Shown: positions 5,566 through 7,857 of the stretch, in pieces
How the letters are laid out: each line of letters opens with the position of its first letter
Position numbering within the stretch: position 1 is the first letter of the stretch
NCBI GenBank assembly: GCA_051871555.1
Contig: JBJECZ010000082.1
Coordinates: 1-7,857 of the forward strand
Length of the DNA stretch: 7,857 nucleotides
Source of the DNA: SFTJ01 sp051871555
GTDB lineage: Bacteria; Bacteroidota; Bacteroidia; Bacteroidales; Muribaculaceae
Direction: 5' to 3'
Position numbers and translations under genes: made by a program
The notes under the pieces: generated by a model
Told to the model about the DNA's origin: nothing
The model's database searches: none
What the model saw: only the letters and a program-made list of their open reading frames with translations

Positions 5566-6402
5566 ATGGAAGAAACTCCTATCAAGAGAACAGTTCTTGA
5601 CTACGACGATATACGCAAAATGGTGCCGTTTTTCGATGGTAAAAAACGCCTTGTGAACTTTTTGCTTAAGTTTTTGTCGGTTGACAAGGTGAACTGGATT
5701 CACGACCATAACTGCGACACTCCGGGAGTGCCATTCACAGCCGGACTGCTCAAAGACTTGAACATAAAACTGCGCATCGACAACGAGGAGCGTCTTGACA
5801 ATCTGCCCGAAGGCAGCTTCATCACCGTGTCGAATCATCCGCTGGGTGCCCTCGACGGCATTGCATTGATTAAAATTGTTGGCGAACGCCGCCCTAAATT
5901 CAAGGTGATGGTGAACATGGTGCTGAACTACATTTCAGCCATGCGCCCCAACTTTATTGCCGTAGATGCACTAGCATCGAGCGACCCCAAGAAGAAAGCC
6001 GTGTCGATGCAAGGCATCAAAGCAGCCATGATGCAAGTGCGCTCGGGCGAACCGATGGGCTTTTTCCCGGCAGGTGCAGTGTCGAAGCTGAACAGAAGTC
6101 TGCACATCGAGGACCGAGAATGGCAACCCACCATCATACGCCTCATCAAGCAAATGAAGGTGCCCGTAGTGCCTATCTATTTTCACACTCGCAACAGCTG
6201 GTGGTTCACTTTTCTTGGCATGGTGAGCTGGCAACTGCGCACACTGCGCTTGCCTGCCGAAGTGTTCCGCAAGAAAAACGCCACCATGCACATCTCGATA
6301 GGCGAAACCATTTCGGTTGAAGAAATTGAAAAATTTGACGACCTGAAACTGCTTGGCGAATATCTAAAGCAAAAGACATTTGCCATGCGCAATCTCAAAT
6401 AA
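5566..6402 (+). CDS. Lysophospholipid-type acyltransferase (PlsC/hemolysin-like family)
   Basis: A probable membrane-associated O-acyltransferase that moves a fatty acyl chain to a lyso-lipid; the substrate is not readable from the sequence. The acceptor motif is SNHPLGALDG (89-98), with H91 and D97 separated by five residues where classic PlsC has four. The N-H-P-x-G-x-x-D/E-G form belongs to the hemolysin/OlsA-like branch as I know it. FFPAGAVS (166-173) replaces the usual FPEGT block, and VPVVPIYF (199-206) matches motif IV. The N-terminal part (11-60, DYDDIRKMVPFF...VDKVNW) is also typical of this branch, which includes enzymes of ornithine- or glycine-lipid synthesis such as GlsA. Length (278) is normal. 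The gene has its own promoter upstream and precedes the sigma-54 activator by 41 bp, so the two are probably co-transcribed. Codon use is like comM. Family confident, substrate open. Confidence 0.85.
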   Translation: MEETPIKRTVLDYDDIRKMVPFFDGKKRLVNFLLKFLSVDKVNWIHDHNCDTPGVPFTAGLLKDLNIKLRIDNEERLDNLPEGSFITVSNHPLGALDGIALIKIVGERRPKFKVMVNMVLNYISAMRPNFIAVDALASSDPKKKAVSMQGIKAAMMQVRSGEPMGFFPAGAVSKLNRSLHIEDREWQPTIIRLIKQMKVPVVPIYFHTRNSWWFTFLGMVSWQLRTLRLPAEVFRKKNATMHISIGETISVEEIEKFDDLKLLGEYLKQKTFAMRNLK

Positions 6403-6443
6403 AAAAATATTCAATTAATCTGTAACTCTTCACTATACACGAT

Positions 6444-7784
6444 ATGGCTCAAAGCGACGATAAAACAATAATGGCGGTTAAACAACAATTTTCTATTGTT
6501 GGCAATTCGTCGGCACTGAACAGCGCCATCGAAAGAGCCTTGAAAGTGGCTCCTTTCGACCTCTCGGTGCTCATTATAGGCGAAAGCGGTTCGGGTAAGG
6601 AATTCTTTCCGCAAATCATACACCGCTACAGCAAACGCCGCAACAATCGCTACACAGTGGTTAACTGCGGCGCCATACCCGAAGGCACCATCGAGAGCGA
6701 ATTGTTTGGCCATGTGAAAGGTGCTTTCACCGGCGCCGACAAGGACCGCAAAGGCTATTTCGAAGAAACCAACGGCGGAACAATATTCCTCGACGAAGTG
6801 GCTGAAATGCCGCTTGCCACACAGGCACGCCTGCTGCGTGTGTTGCAAAACGGCGAATACATTAAAGTGGGCAGCGACGTGGTGCAGAAAACCAACGTGC
6901 GCGTAGTGGCTGCTACAAACAAAGACCTCATGAAAGCCGTTAAGGAAGGACGCTTCCGCGAAGACTTGTATTACCGACTGTCGACAATACAAATTGACAT
7001 ACCTGCCCTGCGCGAACGCTCCGACGACATCAACATGATTGTGCGAGTGTTTGCACACGACTTTGCCGAACGCAATCGCACCCGCCCAGTGAAATTCAGC
7101 GAGCAGGCAATGAAAATGCTGTCGATGTACAGCTGGCCAGGCAACGTGCGACAACTAAAGAGCCTCATCGAACGCATTTGCGTGTATGAGGACGGCAAAG
7201 AAATCACTGAAGAAATAATAAAAAACTACATACCCACCGACACAGTACTGTCGACAAGCCTCGTTGCGGCTAACAACACCGAGAACAGCAGCCTCAACAG
7301 CATGCTTGTGGACATGATTAAGAAACTTTTCAACGAGGTGAACGAGCTGAAGAAGAAAATCAAAGACTTCGAATCGCAGCAACACGCCGAACCAGCCAAT
7401 ATCATTGCTCAGCACGAAAACAAAATCATCGAAAGCGCTCCAACAAAAGTGCTTGAAAGCAAACCTGCGCATTCTGCCGTTGCCGACCTATACGAAATGG
7501 GAGAACCTGAAGTTGTAAAAAGATCAATAGTATCACCTATGCACAGCTTTGGCAAACACATGAGCGAGTTGGATGACGACGAACCAAAATACAGCATGGT
7601 GGAAGTGGAAACAAGCGACGAGGAATTCAAATCGCTCGAGGAAATCGAAAAAGAAGCCATCGAAATGGCTCTTATTCGCAACAAAGGCAAACGCAAGATA
7701 ACAGCCGAACAGCTGAAAATATCGGAACGTACTCTCTACCGAAAAATAGACGAATACAAACTCAACGACAAATTTAATTTTTAA
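6444..7784 (+). CDS. Sigma-54-dependent transcriptional activator without receiver domain, Fis-type HTH
   Basis: A bacterial enhancer-binding protein that uses ATP hydrolysis to open RpoN (sigma-54) promoters. The AAA+ domain starts almost at once (about 17-245): Walker A GESGSGKE (46-53), the sigma-54 contact loop GAFTGA (93-98), Walker B GGTIFLDE (111-118), REDLYYRL (172-179) and WPGNVRQL (231-238). No N-terminal receiver, GAF or PAS domain is present, so activity must be controlled by partner proteins or expression, as in PspF. A long, charged, low-complexity linker (about 262-395, with a predicted coiled coil LFNEVNELKKKIKDFES at 295-311) leads to a C-terminal Fis-like HTH (about 401-440, IEMALIRNKGKRKITAEQLKISERTLYRKI). 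It likely shares a transcript with the acyltransferase 41 bp upstream and the gene starting 15 bp downstream. In Bacteroidetes such activators commonly neighbour lptE (from memory). Confidence 0.93.
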   Translation: MAQSDDKTIMAVKQQFSIVGNSSALNSAIERALKVAPFDLSVLIIGESGSGKEFFPQIIHRYSKRRNNRYTVVNCGAIPEGTIESELFGHVKGAFTGADKDRKGYFEETNGGTIFLDEVAEMPLATQARLLRVLQNGEYIKVGSDVVQKTNVRVVAATNKDLMKAVKEGRFREDLYYRLSTIQIDIPALRERSDDINMIVRVFAHDFAERNRTRPVKFSEQAMKMLSMYSWPGNVRQLKSLIERICVYEDGKEITEEIIKNYIPTDTVLSTSLVAANNTENSSLNSMLVDMIKKLFNEVNELKKKIKDFESQQHAEPANIIAQHENKIIESAPTKVLESKPAHSAVADLYEMGEPEVVKRSIVSPMHSFGKHMSELDDDEPKYSMVEVETSDEEFKSLEEIEKEAIEMALIRNKGKRKITAEQLKISERTLYRKIDEYKLNDKFNF

Positions 7785-7799
7785 ATTGATAGAGTAAAT

Positions 7800-7857
7800 A
7801 TGATTAAACGAATAATGTTGATGATTCCGCCGCTCAGCAGGGTCGCCATGGCGAAGC
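7800..7857 (+). CDS. Possible start of a downstream gene (lptE-like by position), cut by window end
   Basis: An ATG at 7800 follows the activator's stop by 15 bp and opens a frame (M-I-K-R-I-M-L-M-I-P-P-L-S-R-V-A-M-A-K) through the window edge. The first nine residues look like the start of a signal peptide, and in related Bacteroidetes an LptE-type lipoprotein often sits here. The last ~30 bases become abruptly GC-rich and add R and K where a hydrophobic core and lipobox would be expected, so the identity is only a suggestion. Confidence 0.3.
   Translation, partial: MIKRIMLMIPPLSRVAMAK

Noticed and set aside
6411..7154. Long open frame on the minus strand (247 codons)
   Set aside because: It lies fully antisense to the sigma-54 activator, has a His/Val/Ala/Phe-rich composition typical of reverse-strand shadows of this codon usage, and shows no recognisable domain.

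Overview
The window looks like chromosomal DNA from a member of the Bacteroidales (a gut Muribaculaceae/Prevotella-like organism is my guess). The evidence is two exact matches to the Bacteroidetes -7 promoter consensus TAnnTTTG, start codons without Shine-Dalgarno sequences, a secreted endonuclease I carrying extra beta-sandwich domains and a C-terminal tail resembling type IX secretion sorting domains, and a two-gene block of a phospholipid-type acyltransferase and a sigma-54 activator. All recognisable genes are on the + strand.

Layout. Positions 1-774 hold the 3' part of an AT-rich DUF4143/AAA ATPase gene. An AT-rich spacer (775-1072) with several small inverted repeats ends in a strong promoter overlapped by two dyads. 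Next come a secreted endonuclease I (1073-2773) and, 39 bp later, a ComM/YifB-type AAA+ helicase (2813-4378), probably one transcript. Behind comM sits an AT-rich single gene encoding a Bro-N/DinD-like protein (4410-5273). A second promoter (5424-5456) then drives an acyltransferase (5566-6402) and a receiver-less sigma-54 activator (6444-7784). A possible downstream gene (lptE-like by position) begins at 7800 and runs off the edge.

The main discovery candidate is the unit around the Bro-N/DinD gene. The last 29 bp of the comM coding body (4341-4369) recur perfectly at 5321-5349, exactly 980 bp downstream. The second copy is followed by codons that would finish ComM as ...AETGF-stop, so it looks like the displaced original 3' end of comM. 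The Bro-N/DinD gene is therefore most simply read as a roughly 980-bp, one-gene insertion bounded by 29-bp att-like repeats, each containing a CGCGG-CAA-CCGCG dyad. It leaves ComM nearly intact (ELI instead of ETGF). No integrase or transposase is visible, so any mobilising enzyme would have to act in trans.

How the genes may work together. EndA-type nucleases degrade or process extracellular DNA, ComM-type helicases drive branch migration of recombination intermediates during natural transformation, and E. coli DinD is a reported RecA antagonist. A transcript carrying nuclease, ComM and a DinD-like protein would join DNA processing, recombination and a possible brake on recombination. This functional link is inference. 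The acyltransferase/activator block is probably ordinary core envelope-lipid and regulatory content.
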